DNA of 64,000 nucleotides. It comes from Microbacterium suwonense. Its GTDB lineage: Bacteria > Actinomycetota > Actinomycetes > Actinomycetales > Microbacteriaceae. The translations under genes and the position numbers were made by a program. The DNA is taken from positions 1,798,001-1,862,000 of the forward strand of contig NZ_AP027728.1 in the NCBI RefSeq assembly GCF_030296555.1, given 5' to 3'. The notes beneath the pieces are model-generated. The model worked only from the letters and a program-made list of their open reading frames with translations, made no database searches and was not told where the DNA came from. Shown here in pieces: positions 36,778-44,922 of the stretch. Within the stretch, counting starts at the first letter, position 1. Each line of letters begins with the position of its first letter.

Positions 36778-37947
36778 TCAGTTGTCAGCCAGCACGCGCG
36801 CCGCGATGACTATCTGCTGAATCTCGTTCGTGCCCTCTCCGAGCACGAGCAGCGGAGCGTCGCGATACAGACGCTCGACCATGAACTCCTGGGAATACCC
36901 GTACCCGCCGTGGATGCGCATGGCCTCCGATGCGTTCTCCATCGCCACCTCGGTCGCGAAGAGCTTCGCCATGCCCGCTTCCAGGTCGGCACGCGCACCG
37001 GTCGCCTTCAGTTCCGCGGCTTCAAGCATGAGCAACTCCGCGGCGCGGAGGTTCGTCGCCATCTTGGCGATCTTCATCTGGATCGCCTGGTGCTTCGCGA
37101 TGGGCTTGCCGAAGGTCTCGCGCTCCTTCGCGTACTTGACGGCCTGCTCGAGTGCGCAGGTGGCCAAGCCCACCGCGCGCGCCGCGACATTCACCCGACC
37201 GAGTTCGACCGCCGCCATGAACTGCTTGAACCCCTGGCCGACCATCTCCTCGCCTCCGAGCACGGCTGTGGCCGGAACGCGGAACCCGTCGAACACGATC
37301 TCGGTGGACTCCACGCCCTTGTACCCCAGCTTCTTGAGCTGCGGAGGCACGGTGATGCCAGGCTGTTCCGACACCGACGGCTCCTTCTCGATGAGGAACG
37401 CCGTCATGCCTCGGTGGCGCGGCTCGGCCGTGGGGTCCGTGACGGTGAGGATCATGGCGAGGTCTGCGCGCAGGCCGTTCGTCGCCCACATCTTCTGGCC
37501 GGTGATCACGTATTCATCGCCGTCGCGCACCGCACGCGTGCGGATCGCCTGGACGTCGGACCCTGCATGCGGCTCGGTCATCGAGTACGCGCTGCGGCTC
37601 TCCCCGGTTGCCATGCGCGGGAGATACGTCGCCTTCTGCTCCTCAGTGCCGTAAGTCATCAGCATCCACGCCGCCATGAAGTGGGTGTTGATGACTCCCG
37701 AAAGCGAGATCCATCCGCGGGACAGTTCCCGCACGATCAGGGCATACGTGTACAGATCAAGGCCCAGGCCCCCGAACTCCTCGGGGATCGTGATGCCGAA
37801 CAGGCCGATCTCCTTCATCTGCTCGACGAGATCGGTAGGGAATTCGTCGGCGTGGTCGAACTTCGACGCGACCGGCAGAACCTCCCTGTCCACGAACTCG
37901 CGAACCAGGGCAACAAGTTCTTTTTGCTCGGCCGTCAATTCCTTCAT
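36778..37947 (-). CDS. Acyl-CoA dehydrogenase
   Basis: 389-residue FAD-dependent acyl-CoA dehydrogenase. AYSMTEPHAGSDVQAI and TGQKMWATNG are the FAD/substrate motifs, GVESTEIVFDGFRVP follows, and the C-terminal RIHGGYGYSQEFMVERLYRDAPLLVLGEGTNEIQQIVIA contains the usual catalytic Glu (GEGTNEIQ). It should introduce a double bond into a saturated acyl-CoA, giving an enoyl-CoA for the MaoC-type hydratase of the island. ATG follows AGGAG. It is 28 bp upstream of the MHS transporter gene. Confidence 0.93.
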   Translation of the reverse strand: MKELTAEQKELVALVREFVDREVLPVASKFDHADEFPTDLVEQMKEIGLFGITIPEEFGGLGLDLYTYALIVRELSRGWISLSGVINTHFMAAWMLMTYGTEEQKATYLPRMATGESRSAYSMTEPHAGSDVQAIRTRAVRDGDEYVITGQKMWATNGLRADLAMILTVTDPTAEPRHRGMTAFLIEKEPSVSEQPGITVPPQLKKLGYKGVESTEIVFDGFRVPATAVLGGEEMVGQGFKQFMAAVELGRVNVAARAVGLATCALEQAVKYAKERETFGKPIAKHQAIQMKIAKMATNLRAAELLMLEAAELKATGARADLEAGMAKLFATEVAMENASEAMRIHGGYGYSQEFMVERLYRDAPLLVLGEGTNEIQQIVIAARVLADN

Positions 37948-38043
37948 CGGAACGCTCCTGTCTGGCGCATGGAATCCTCGTCAATTTCATTGCTTCGTAC
38001 TATGATAATGGATCGATGGAACCAGAAATACCATTGGAGCGCA

Positions 38044-39336
38044 ATGTCTGCTGAAACCGAGCCCGCCCGCGCGGCGGCTGACCTCCTGCGCGGACGCTCT
38101 ACGGTCACGATCATGACCGCGATGTCACCGCAGGAACCGCATTCGGCGATCCGCAAGCTCCTGGCCGAGGCGCGCCGCTTCGACATCGAGGTCACCCTGT
38201 TGACGGCCTGCATCGATGGCTCGCTCGCGTACCTCACGGATGAGGACGTCATCTCGATCCGGGAGCGTCGGCTCCATCTGGTGACGCTGGCCGGCGGGGT
38301 TCCCCGAGCGCTCGGGGCGCTGGCCGACAGCATCCCCCAGTCGCTGTGGAACATCGATCGCATGCTGCAGGACGGGACGATCGCGTGCGACATCTATGTC
38401 GTGCGCGCGACCGCGACGCCCGAGGGCGGAATCGACGTCGGAGCCGCAGTCGCATTCACCCCCACGATGCTCGCCCAGCCGGCGGTGCAGACGATCGTCG
38501 AATTGGATGCGACGGGGCCGCACGGTCTCTGCGACGATAACCTCGACTGGAGTCGCTGCCTGGTCTGGGCATCGGATGAGCTTCACGGTGACGAAGCAGC
38601 ATCGCCGGAGCCTGCCGCGCGGGCGGGTTCGGCTGCCGACCCCGCGCAGGTGCGGATCGCCGAGCACGTCGCGCAATTGGTTCCCGAGGATGCGACGGTC
38701 CAACTGGGCATCGGGTCACTGGCGGATGCCATCGCGACGGCGCTGCGGACCGGTCCGTCGGCCGGCATCCATTGCGGCTCCGTTCCCGGCGGTGTGCTGA
38801 TGCGGATTCGCCAGGGCGAATTCGCCCGCGCGACCGACCACGCGGATGCCGGGCTGCAGATCGCCACCAGCCTCGCCGAGACGCCGGCGAGGTCGGGGCA
38901 CCGTGTCCCGGACAGCGTCCGGCTGCGACCGATCGGGTATACGCACGACCCGGAAGTGCTCGCCGGCATCCCCGTGCTGTGGGCGATCAACTCCGCCCTG
39001 AGCATCGACGTCCGGGGGCAGGTGAACTCGGAATGGATCTCCGGCGCTCGCGTGGCATCGGCTGGCGGGCTGAGGGACTTCACGGCCGGGGCGCAGCGCT
39101 CATCGGGCGGCGGGTCCGTCGTCGCGCTGCCGTCACGAACCCGTTCCGGTCACTCGCGCATCCTCGCGATGCTCGAAGCACCCGCGGCGGTGTCCGCGGG
39201 CGGTCACGAGGTCGGCTATCTGGTCACAGAGTACGGCGTCGCGACGCTGCACGGGCGCACGCAGGCGCAGCGAGCTGAGAGCATCATCGCCATCGCTCAT
39301 CCTGACGACCGCGATGCCCTCAGCCGCGGAGTCTGA
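38044..39336 (+). CDS. Acetyl-CoA hydrolase/transferase family protein
   Basis: 430-residue CoA-transferase of the Cat1/4-hydroxybutyrate CoA-transferase family. The N-terminal domain is relatively divergent; the C-terminal AcetylCoA_hyd_C domain is clear (GIHCGSVPGG, WAINSALSIDVRGQVNSEW, GGLRDFTAGAQRSSGGGSVVALP, GYLVTEYGVATLHGRT). It may recycle CoA from a product such as acetate or a branched acid. ATG at 38044 is preceded by GGAG; TATGATAATG at 38001 is a probable -10 region shared in style with other island promoters. Confidence 0.85.
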   Translation: MSAETEPARAAADLLRGRSTVTIMTAMSPQEPHSAIRKLLAEARRFDIEVTLLTACIDGSLAYLTDEDVISIRERRLHLVTLAGGVPRALGALADSIPQSLWNIDRMLQDGTIACDIYVVRATATPEGGIDVGAAVAFTPTMLAQPAVQTIVELDATGPHGLCDDNLDWSRCLVWASDELHGDEAASPEPAARAGSAADPAQVRIAEHVAQLVPEDATVQLGIGSLADAIATALRTGPSAGIHCGSVPGGVLMRIRQGEFARATDHADAGLQIATSLAETPARSGHRVPDSVRLRPIGYTHDPEVLAGIPVLWAINSALSIDVRGQVNSEWISGARVASAGGLRDFTAGAQRSSGGGSVVALPSRTRSGHSRILAMLEAPAAVSAGGHEVGYLVTEYGVATLHGRTQAQRAESIIAIAHPDDRDALSRGV

Positions 39337-39339
39337 CGG

Positions 39340-39639
39340 TTACCCCGTGGGGAAATCGGCCCCGGCGAGCGCGACGGGCTCGAGCGCGTGGATCCGGGCG
39401 CTCACTGCCACATGGTCGGGGTGCGCGAGATAGGCCGCCAAGCGCCCCTGGTCCTCGAACACACCATACAGAGCGATCTTGTGCTGCAGAGCGCCGTCGG
39501 CACCGCGCGCAACACCCGCGCTCAGCGAGACGACACCCGGAAGAGCTGACAGCGCATTGATGTCCGCGCAGATGTCGTGCAGCGCGGTCAGCTCCGCCGA
39601 CTTCGGGTCGTACTGGACGATCGCGAGGTGCGCGATCAC
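39340..39639 (-). CDS. Dabb-domain protein (stress-responsive A/B barrel)
   Basis: 99-residue dimeric alpha+beta barrel protein. The beginning IAHLAIVQYDPK, the GVVSLSAGV strand and the HPDHVAVS segment fit the Dabb family. Relatives include monooxygenases without cofactor and olivetolic-acid-cyclase-like cyclases, so a small catalytic role is possible. The GTG start overlaps the stop of the SDR gene as GTGA, and the end is 3 bp from the convergent CoA-hydrolase gene. It is the last gene of the long ABC/SDR operon. Confidence 0.75.
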   Translation of the reverse strand: MIAHLAIVQYDPKSAELTALHDICADINALSALPGVVSLSAGVARGADGALQHKIALYGVFEDQGRLAAYLAHPDHVAVSARIHALEPVALAGADFPTG

Positions 39640-40601
39640 AGCGTGGCCTCGCTTCCGATGCCCGCCTTCTGCAGGAGGCGGTACTCGAATGCGTTGTCCA
39701 CGGCCTCGTAGTAGTCGAGCAGTCGGTGATCCGCATCTTGCTGGCCCATGACCGCGCTCCAGTTGTCGCGCACCTTCTCGGGAGTGATGGTCGGGTCGGC
39801 GAATCCCAGCGGCGACGCGTAGACCAGAACGGCCACGCGGCCGCCGCTGATGCTGAACGCCTGGCCGGTGGCGGGGCACTCGTCCGACGCGAGGATACAC
39901 GCGCCGAGAGCGATGTGGTCGGGGCCGGTATATCGCTCCATGTAGTCGAGAGTGGTCGTGCCGGGGATCACCGGAGCGACCATCCGCGTCACGGCAAGCG
40001 GGAGAATCGCGTTGGCTTTGATGCCGTGCGCGGCACCGGCACCGGCCATCTGACGGGTGGCGGCGATCACCGCACCCTTGGCGATCGCGTACGAGCCGTA
40101 CCAGGTGCCGTCCGGCTGCACGAAACCAAGCGCGCCGGCGGAACTGGTGTTGACGATCCGGCCGTAACCCTGCGCCGCCATGTGCGGCCACGCGGCGCGC
40201 ACCGTCATCAGCTGGCCTTCGAGGTGAACGGCCATATGCGACTGGTAGGCGGGACCCGGCTCATCCTGAATGGCGTCGGCAGCGTTAATTCCGGCATTGT
40301 TGACGATGATGTCGATCCGGCCCCATTCGTCGATAGCCTGCTGCACCATCTCGTCGGCGCCTGCCGCGTCGGCGACGCTGCCGCGGTTGGCGATCGCCTC
40401 TCCGCCGAGAGCGACGATCTCGTCGACCACGGCCTGAGCACGATCGTCGTCCTCGGCCTCATTCTTGATCGACACCGCGTAGTCGTTGACCACGACCTTC
40501 GCCCCTCGTGAGGCGAGGGTCAGTGCGTGCGCTCGACCGATCCCGCCGCCAGCACCGGTGACGAGAGCCACTCGGCCGTCGAATCGAATCTCTGCTGACA
40601 T
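39636..40601 (-). CDS. SDR, 3-hydroxyacyl-CoA dehydrogenase (HSD17B4-like)
   Basis: 321-residue SDR. The cofactor motif is TGAGGGIGRAHAL, NNAG is intact, and the active site is Ser in NTSSAG with YAIAK. The long insert after strand 2 (NDYAVSIKNEAEDDDRAQ) and the C-terminal extension of about 50 residues resemble the dehydrogenase domain of multifunctional enzyme 2, which oxidises 3-hydroxyacyl-CoA. It could act after the MaoC-type hydratase. ATG follows GGGAG. Confidence 0.88.
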   Translation of the reverse strand: MSAEIRFDGRVALVTGAGGGIGRAHALTLASRGAKVVVNDYAVSIKNEAEDDDRAQAVVDEIVALGGEAIANRGSVADAAGADEMVQQAIDEWGRIDIIVNNAGINAADAIQDEPGPAYQSHMAVHLEGQLMTVRAAWPHMAAQGYGRIVNTSSAGALGFVQPDGTWYGSYAIAKGAVIAATRQMAGAGAAHGIKANAILPLAVTRMVAPVIPGTTTLDYMERYTGPDHIALGACILASDECPATGQAFSISGGRVAVLVYASPLGFADPTITPEKVRDNWSAVMGQQDADHRLLDYYEAVDNAFEYRLLQKAGIGSEATL

Positions 40602-40648
40602 TGCTGTCTCCCTCTGTTGGGCGGCGTCGCTCGGAGGCGCCGCATGAA

Positions 40649-41710
40649 CTACTTGACTACTCCGGTCTCCGACCGGCGCACCGTCACCAGGACTGCGAAC
40701 AGGACGATCACGCCGAAGATGACCGTCTGGTAGTTCGGATCGACCTGGGTCAGGGTCATGCCGTTGGTCACAATCCCGAGCGTAAGCACGCCGATGACCG
40801 TGCGCAACGGCCCGCCGCTGCCACCGCTGAGTGCCGTGCCACCCATGACTACCGCAGCGATCGCGTTGAGCAGGAAGGGGCCGCCCATGCCCGGCGATGA
40901 TCCGCCGCCCTGGCCGATGAGCATGAGGCCGCCGATTCCGGCGACCAGGCCCGAGAGCCCGAACATCCACAGCTTGGTGCGAGACACCGGCAATCCGGAG
41001 AGCCGCGCGACCCGCTCGTTGCCGCCGATCGCGTAGATGTGACGGCCGAACGGGGTGCGATATGCGATCACCGACATCACGATCAGCGCGAGCACGGCCC
41101 ACCAGATGACGTTTGGGATGCCGAGGACATCCGCCCCGTTGACGAGGCCGTCGAGCAGCGGATGATCCATGAACACCGCCGCTCCTCCCGTGAGACGCAG
41201 GGCCAAACCGTCGAAGATGAAGAGCGTGCCCAAGGTCGTCAGGAACGACGGGAGCTTCGCATACGCGACAAGCACACCGTTGACCAGGCCGCACACCAGA
41301 CCGATCGGCAGCGCGAGCCATATCAGCCCGGGGTTGCCAGCCGCGGTCATGATCACAGCGAGCGTGCCGGTGAGGGCCGCGACAGCGCCGACCGACAGGT
41401 CGATGCTTCCGGACAGGATCACGATAGTCGAGGACAGGGCGAGCACCATGAGCACAGACGACGCGCGCAGGATGTTGAGGAGGTTGTCGGGCGTGAGGAA
41501 CGCCGGGCTCAGCGCACTGAACAGAATCATGAGGCAGATGACGAGCGCGTACGGCAGCAGCCGGGCTCCCCACCGCCGCCAGAAGGACTCGCGGATCTGC
41601 CTCGTCGCGACGAGTCCGGTCGCCTCTCTAGGCTCGGGGAGGTGCGCGTCCTCAACGGGATGCTCCGCGGATTCCGCCGTGTTGATCGACTGCTCTGTCG
41701 ACATGGTCAT
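40649..41710 (-). CDS. ABC transporter permease (RbsC type)
   Basis: 353-residue permease of the ribose/xylose/autoinducer-2 importer family with 8-10 hydrophobic segments. Family marks are GSIDLSVGAV, the KLPSFLTTLGTLFIFDG stretch, and GGTALSGGSGGPLRTVIGV near the end. It overlaps the ATPase gene by 4 bp. Such carbohydrate-class importers also move polyols, furans and other hydrophilic small molecules. In this operon the cargo may be a glycoside or hydroxylated form of the catabolic substrate (inference). Confidence 0.93.
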   Translation of the reverse strand: MTMSTEQSINTAESAEHPVEDAHLPEPREATGLVATRQIRESFWRRWGARLLPYALVICLMILFSALSPAFLTPDNLLNILRASSVLMVLALSSTIVILSGSIDLSVGAVAALTGTLAVIMTAAGNPGLIWLALPIGLVCGLVNGVLVAYAKLPSFLTTLGTLFIFDGLALRLTGGAAVFMDHPLLDGLVNGADVLGIPNVIWWAVLALIVMSVIAYRTPFGRHIYAIGGNERVARLSGLPVSRTKLWMFGLSGLVAGIGGLMLIGQGGGSSPGMGGPFLLNAIAAVVMGGTALSGGSGGPLRTVIGVLTLGIVTNGMTLTQVDPNYQTVIFGVIVLFAVLVTVRRSETGVVK

Positions 41711-43254
41711 ACCATCCTCGCTACTATGGTCTCTTCTGTGAGCCCGGGGACCTCTGCGGTCCCCCACTCGTGCACCAATCGGCCGTCCTTCATGACTGCC
41801 AGACGATCGCTCATGCCGATGAGCTCACGCATATCGTCGCTGATCATCAGAATCGCGAGTCCTGCGGCGACAGATTCACGGAGGAGACTGTAGATCTCCT
41901 GGCGCGCTCCGACGTCGACGCCGCGTGTCGGATTGTCGAGCACCAGTACACGAGCACCCGACGACACGAGCCGGGCGAGCATCACCTTCTGCTGATTGCC
42001 GCCGCTTAGGGAGCCCACCAGCGTGCCATCGCCTGGGGCGACGATCCGGTGGCGGCTCATCGCCGTCGCGACATCCGCCTTCTCCCGCTTGGATGACAGC
42101 AGCCCTCCGCGAGTGAATCGCTTCAGGCTCGACCACGTCGTGTTCCAGCGGATCGACTGGAACATGCTCACGCCCTCGGCGTGCCGGTCCAGCGGCCCGT
42201 ATCCGATGACGCCGAGCCTCGACACGGCGCGCCCGCTGGGCATCGCCCGGCCGACCGCTTCGATCGCGCCGACCGAGCTGATATCGCCCGCAATGGCTCC
42301 CGCAAGGTGCGACTTGCCGCATCCTGTGAGACCGCCGATGCCGTAGATCTCTCCTGCACGCACGTCGAGCGTCACGTCGGCGAAATGACCGGGGACGCCG
42401 AGGCGATCGACTTTGAGCGCCACAGCACCGAAATCGCCGGTGCGCTTGTCTTCAAGATAGTGATTGGCTTCACGATCGCGGCCGACCATCAGCCGATGGA
42501 GTTCTTCCTCATTCGTGTCGGCTGAGGCGCGTTCAGCGACAACTTTCCCGTCCTTGAGCACATAGATGCGGTCGCAGATCTCGAGGATCTCGTTCAGGCG
42601 GTGGCTCACGAACACGTACGTCGCCGCGCCCCGCGTGGAGCGCACGAAGGAGAACAGTTCGGCGACCTCGTCCTGGTCGAGCGACGCTGTCGTCTCATCC
42701 AGCAGCACCACAGGATGGTCCTGGCCCAGAAGCTCTGCGACGGCGAACGCTCGGGTGATCTCGACGAGCTGCCGTTGGTCAAGGGCGAGTTCGCCGACCA
42801 TCGAGCGCGCATCGATTCCTGACCCGATCACGTCTCTGCCCGAGAGGTGTCGCTGCGCTGCCGCCCTCATCTGCCCCGTCTGCAGCACGCCAGCACGGGT
42901 GAAGTGGCGTTCGTGCCCGAGGTAGAGGTTCTCCGTCACCGAGAGATTACCGATCAGCCCCTGATCCTGGTGGGCACGGAACACACCGCGGCGGTTCGCC
43001 TCACCGTACGACCCGATGTCACGCACGCCGCCTGCGGTCTCGACGTATCCGGTCGAGGGCTGCTCGGAGCCCGACAGGATGCTCAGCAGCGTCGACTTGC
43101 CCGCGCCGTTCTCACCCACCAGGCCGATGATCTCGCCCCGACGAATGGCCAGCGATACGTCGTCGAGCGCACGAACCCCCGGGTAGACACGGCCCACCCC
43201 GTGGGCGGCGAGGACGGTGTCCACGTCGGTCGGGGCGATCGTCTGGCTATTCAT
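41707..43254 (-). CDS. ABC transporter ATP-binding protein (RbsA type)
   Basis: 515-residue protein with two fused nucleotide-binding domains. NBD1 has Walker A GENGAGKST, a poor signature (GELALDQRQLVEI) and Walker B VVLLDETTASLD. NBD2 has Walker A GLTGCGKSH, the strong signature LSGGNQQK and Walker B VLVLDNPTRGVD. Asymmetric domains of this kind are normal for RbsA. It overlaps the OCH-like hydrolase gene by ATGA and the permease gene by 4 bp. Confidence 0.94.
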   Translation of the reverse strand: MNSQTIAPTDVDTVLAAHGVGRVYPGVRALDDVSLAIRRGEIIGLVGENGAGKSTLLSILSGSEQPSTGYVETAGGVRDIGSYGEANRRGVFRAHQDQGLIGNLSVTENLYLGHERHFTRAGVLQTGQMRAAAQRHLSGRDVIGSGIDARSMVGELALDQRQLVEITRAFAVAELLGQDHPVVLLDETTASLDQDEVAELFSFVRSTRGAATYVFVSHRLNEILEICDRIYVLKDGKVVAERASADTNEEELHRLMVGRDREANHYLEDKRTGDFGAVALKVDRLGVPGHFADVTLDVRAGEIYGIGGLTGCGKSHLAGAIAGDISSVGAIEAVGRAMPSGRAVSRLGVIGYGPLDRHAEGVSMFQSIRWNTTWSSLKRFTRGGLLSSKREKADVATAMSRHRIVAPGDGTLVGSLSGGNQQKVMLARLVSSGARVLVLDNPTRGVDVGARQEIYSLLRESVAAGLAILMISDDMRELIGMSDRLAVMKDGRLVHEWGTAEVPGLTEETIVARMV

Positions 43255-44012
43255 CAGAGATCGAGGGCGGCAAGGGCCTCGAACGCGAGGCCGTGCCCGA
43301 GGTTCGTCTGCATCGTCGTCCGCAGGTCGCGGTTCAGCACTTCACGCGAGTAGCGCAGCGCGAGCATGCTCTTGGCCGCCATCTCGCCGGCGATCTCGAG
43401 CGCTCGCGACAGTGACTGCCCCTGCGGGACGACCTCGTTCACGACGCCTGCCGCCTTGGCCTCCGAAGCGCTGAGCTTCTCTCCCGTGAGCAGGAAGTAG
43501 CTCCCGCGACGCTGGCCCATCGCGTTGATCCACGCGGTGTGGACACCGTCCCCCGGCACGATCCCGTTGACGAAGTGCGCGGCATCCTGGAAGTACGTGT
43601 TCTCGGTCGCGACGACGACGTCCGCCAGGATCGCGATCTCCGAGTGGATGCTCGCGGGCCCGTTGACCGCGGATATGACCGGCACGCGGATCGCCAGCAG
43701 ATTGTTCAGAAGGCGCTGGCCCTCGTAGACGCTGTTGTCCCAGTCGAGCGGGCCATTGAGCACGAAGCTCGAGAAGTCGATGGCTTCGCAGTACGCGTCG
43801 CCCGCCCCGGTAAGCACGACGACCTTGGTCTCCGGGTCCGTGCCGATCTCGGCGAACGCGTACGCGAGCTCGTCATGGACAAGGCTGTCCCACACGAGGG
43901 ACCCGCCGTCGGTGTGCAGAGTGACGACGAGGATTCCCTGGTCGTCACGTTCCATCTTGATGCGCTTGTACTTGTTCTGGTACGCGGCCAGACGCGGGGC
44001 GACTGATGACAT
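43254..44012 (-). CDS. 6-oxocamphor hydrolase-like beta-diketone hydrolase (crotonase fold)
   Basis: 252-residue crotonase-superfamily protein. It matches my recollection of Rhodococcus 6-oxocamphor hydrolase (OCH/CamK) along its whole length. Every catalytic or pocket residue reported there recurs with a constant +1 offset: W41 (OCH W40), F83 (F82), H123 (H122), H146 (H145), D155 (D154) and E245 (E244). Signature stretches are HTDGGSLVWDS, HDELAYAF, EGQRLLNNLLAI and FVNGIVPGDGVH. OCH cleaves a non-enolisable beta-diketone by retro-Claisen hydrolysis and does not use CoA. ATG follows GAGGAG. The gene lies between a carveol-dehydrogenase-like SDR and ABC-transporter genes. Family highly likely; substrate inferred. 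Confidence 0.88.
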   Translation of the reverse strand: MSSVAPRLAAYQNKYKRIKMERDDQGILVVTLHTDGGSLVWDSLVHDELAYAFAEIGTDPETKVVVLTGAGDAYCEAIDFSSFVLNGPLDWDNSVYEGQRLLNNLLAIRVPVISAVNGPASIHSEIAILADVVVATENTYFQDAAHFVNGIVPGDGVHTAWINAMGQRRGSYFLLTGEKLSASEAKAAGVVNEVVPQGQSLSRALEIAGEMAAKSMLALRYSREVLNRDLRTTMQTNLGHGLAFEALAALDL

Positions 44013-44056
44013 TTCCGTTACTCCTCTGTGAGTGGATGAATGGCCGAGAGGGCGGG

Positions 44057-44887
44057 CTATCGCGCCATCACACCGGCGTCGACGGGGACGGCCAGACCCG
44101 TGACGTACTTGCTGTCGTCGGATGCGAGCCATGCCACGGCCGCACTGATCTCCTCAGGAGCGAGGAATCCGCTCACCGGCATGGGGAGCATCGGGGTGAA
44201 CGAGCCCGCGAACAGCTTCGCGTCCGCGCCTTCGCCCTGCAGCAGCGCTGGGCCGGTCTTGTCGGTCGTGAGCGGTGTGGCCACCGGACCGGGGTTGATC
44301 GTGTTGACGCGGATGCCGTGCTCGGCGAGCTCCTGCGCCGCCACGGCGGCGAGGCCCTGCACTCCGTGCTTCGACGCCGCATAGGCGCCGGTGAACGGCA
44401 GACCCTTGATGCCCGAGACGGAACTGATGATGATGATCGATCCACCACGCTTCGCCTCGACCATTCGAGGCGCGAACGCCTGAATGGTGTTGAAGGTGCC
44501 GGTCAGGTTCACGCCCATGACCTGATCCCACACCTCTATCGGAGTCTCGAGCACTCGCCCGTACGCTCCCATCCCTGCATTCGCGACGAGAATGTCGAGG
44601 TGGGGGAACTCTTCGGCGGTCTCGTCCGCCACCCGCGCGAGCGCTTCGCGGTCACGGATATCCGCCTGAGCGGTGTGCGCCTTGCGGCCCAGCTCCCGCA
44701 CCAGGCGCGCGGTCTCCTCGAGCTCTTCGTTCGTACCCAGCGGGTACGCGACGTTAAGCTTCTGCCCTGCCAGGTCGAGCGCGATGATGTCTGCGCCCTC
44801 CGACGCGAGCCGGATGGCGTGGGCGCGTCCTTGACCGTGGGCGGCACCGGTGATCAGGGCGGTCTTGCCCTCGAGTCGAGCGTTCAT
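44057..44887 (-). CDS. Mycofactocin-coupled SDR (carveol dehydrogenase-like)
   Basis: 276-residue SDR. GAAHGQGRAHAIRLASEGADII at the N terminus, and the insert with YPLGTNEELEETARLV after strand 2, are the signature of the mycofactocin-dependent SDR family, which includes rhodococcal carveol dehydrogenase. These hold NAD tightly and pass electrons to mycofactocin. The active site Ser (ISSVSG) and YAASK are intact. It may oxidise the P450-made alcohol to the ketone hydrolysed by the OCH-like enzyme encoded next. ATG at 44887 follows GGAGG. Confidence 0.9.
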   Translation of the reverse strand: MNARLEGKTALITGAAHGQGRAHAIRLASEGADIIALDLAGQKLNVAYPLGTNEELEETARLVRELGRKAHTAQADIRDREALARVADETAEEFPHLDILVANAGMGAYGRVLETPIEVWDQVMGVNLTGTFNTIQAFAPRMVEAKRGGSIIIISSVSGIKGLPFTGAYAASKHGVQGLAAVAAQELAEHGIRVNTINPGPVATPLTTDKTGPALLQGEGADAKLFAGSFTPMLPMPVSGFLAPEEISAAVAWLASDDSKYVTGLAVPVDAGVMAR

Positions 44888-44922
44888 GCGTTCCTCCAAT
44901 TGCTGGGTCTTGTGGTGCGGCG

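Noticed and set aside
36910..38043. Upstream extension of the Cat1-type CoA-transferase frame
   Set aside because: It is antisense to the acyl-CoA dehydrogenase gene and contains no transferase sequence; ATG at 38044 has its own ribosome site.
40602..41573. Upstream extension of the SDR frame ending at 39636
   Set aside because: It overlaps the RbsC-type permease in another frame; the SDR starts at 40601 with TGAGGGIG close behind.
43254..44012. Simple enoyl-CoA hydratase annotation for this crotonase
   Set aside because: The residues match the 6-oxocamphor hydrolase set at a constant offset, which ordinary hydratases do not show.
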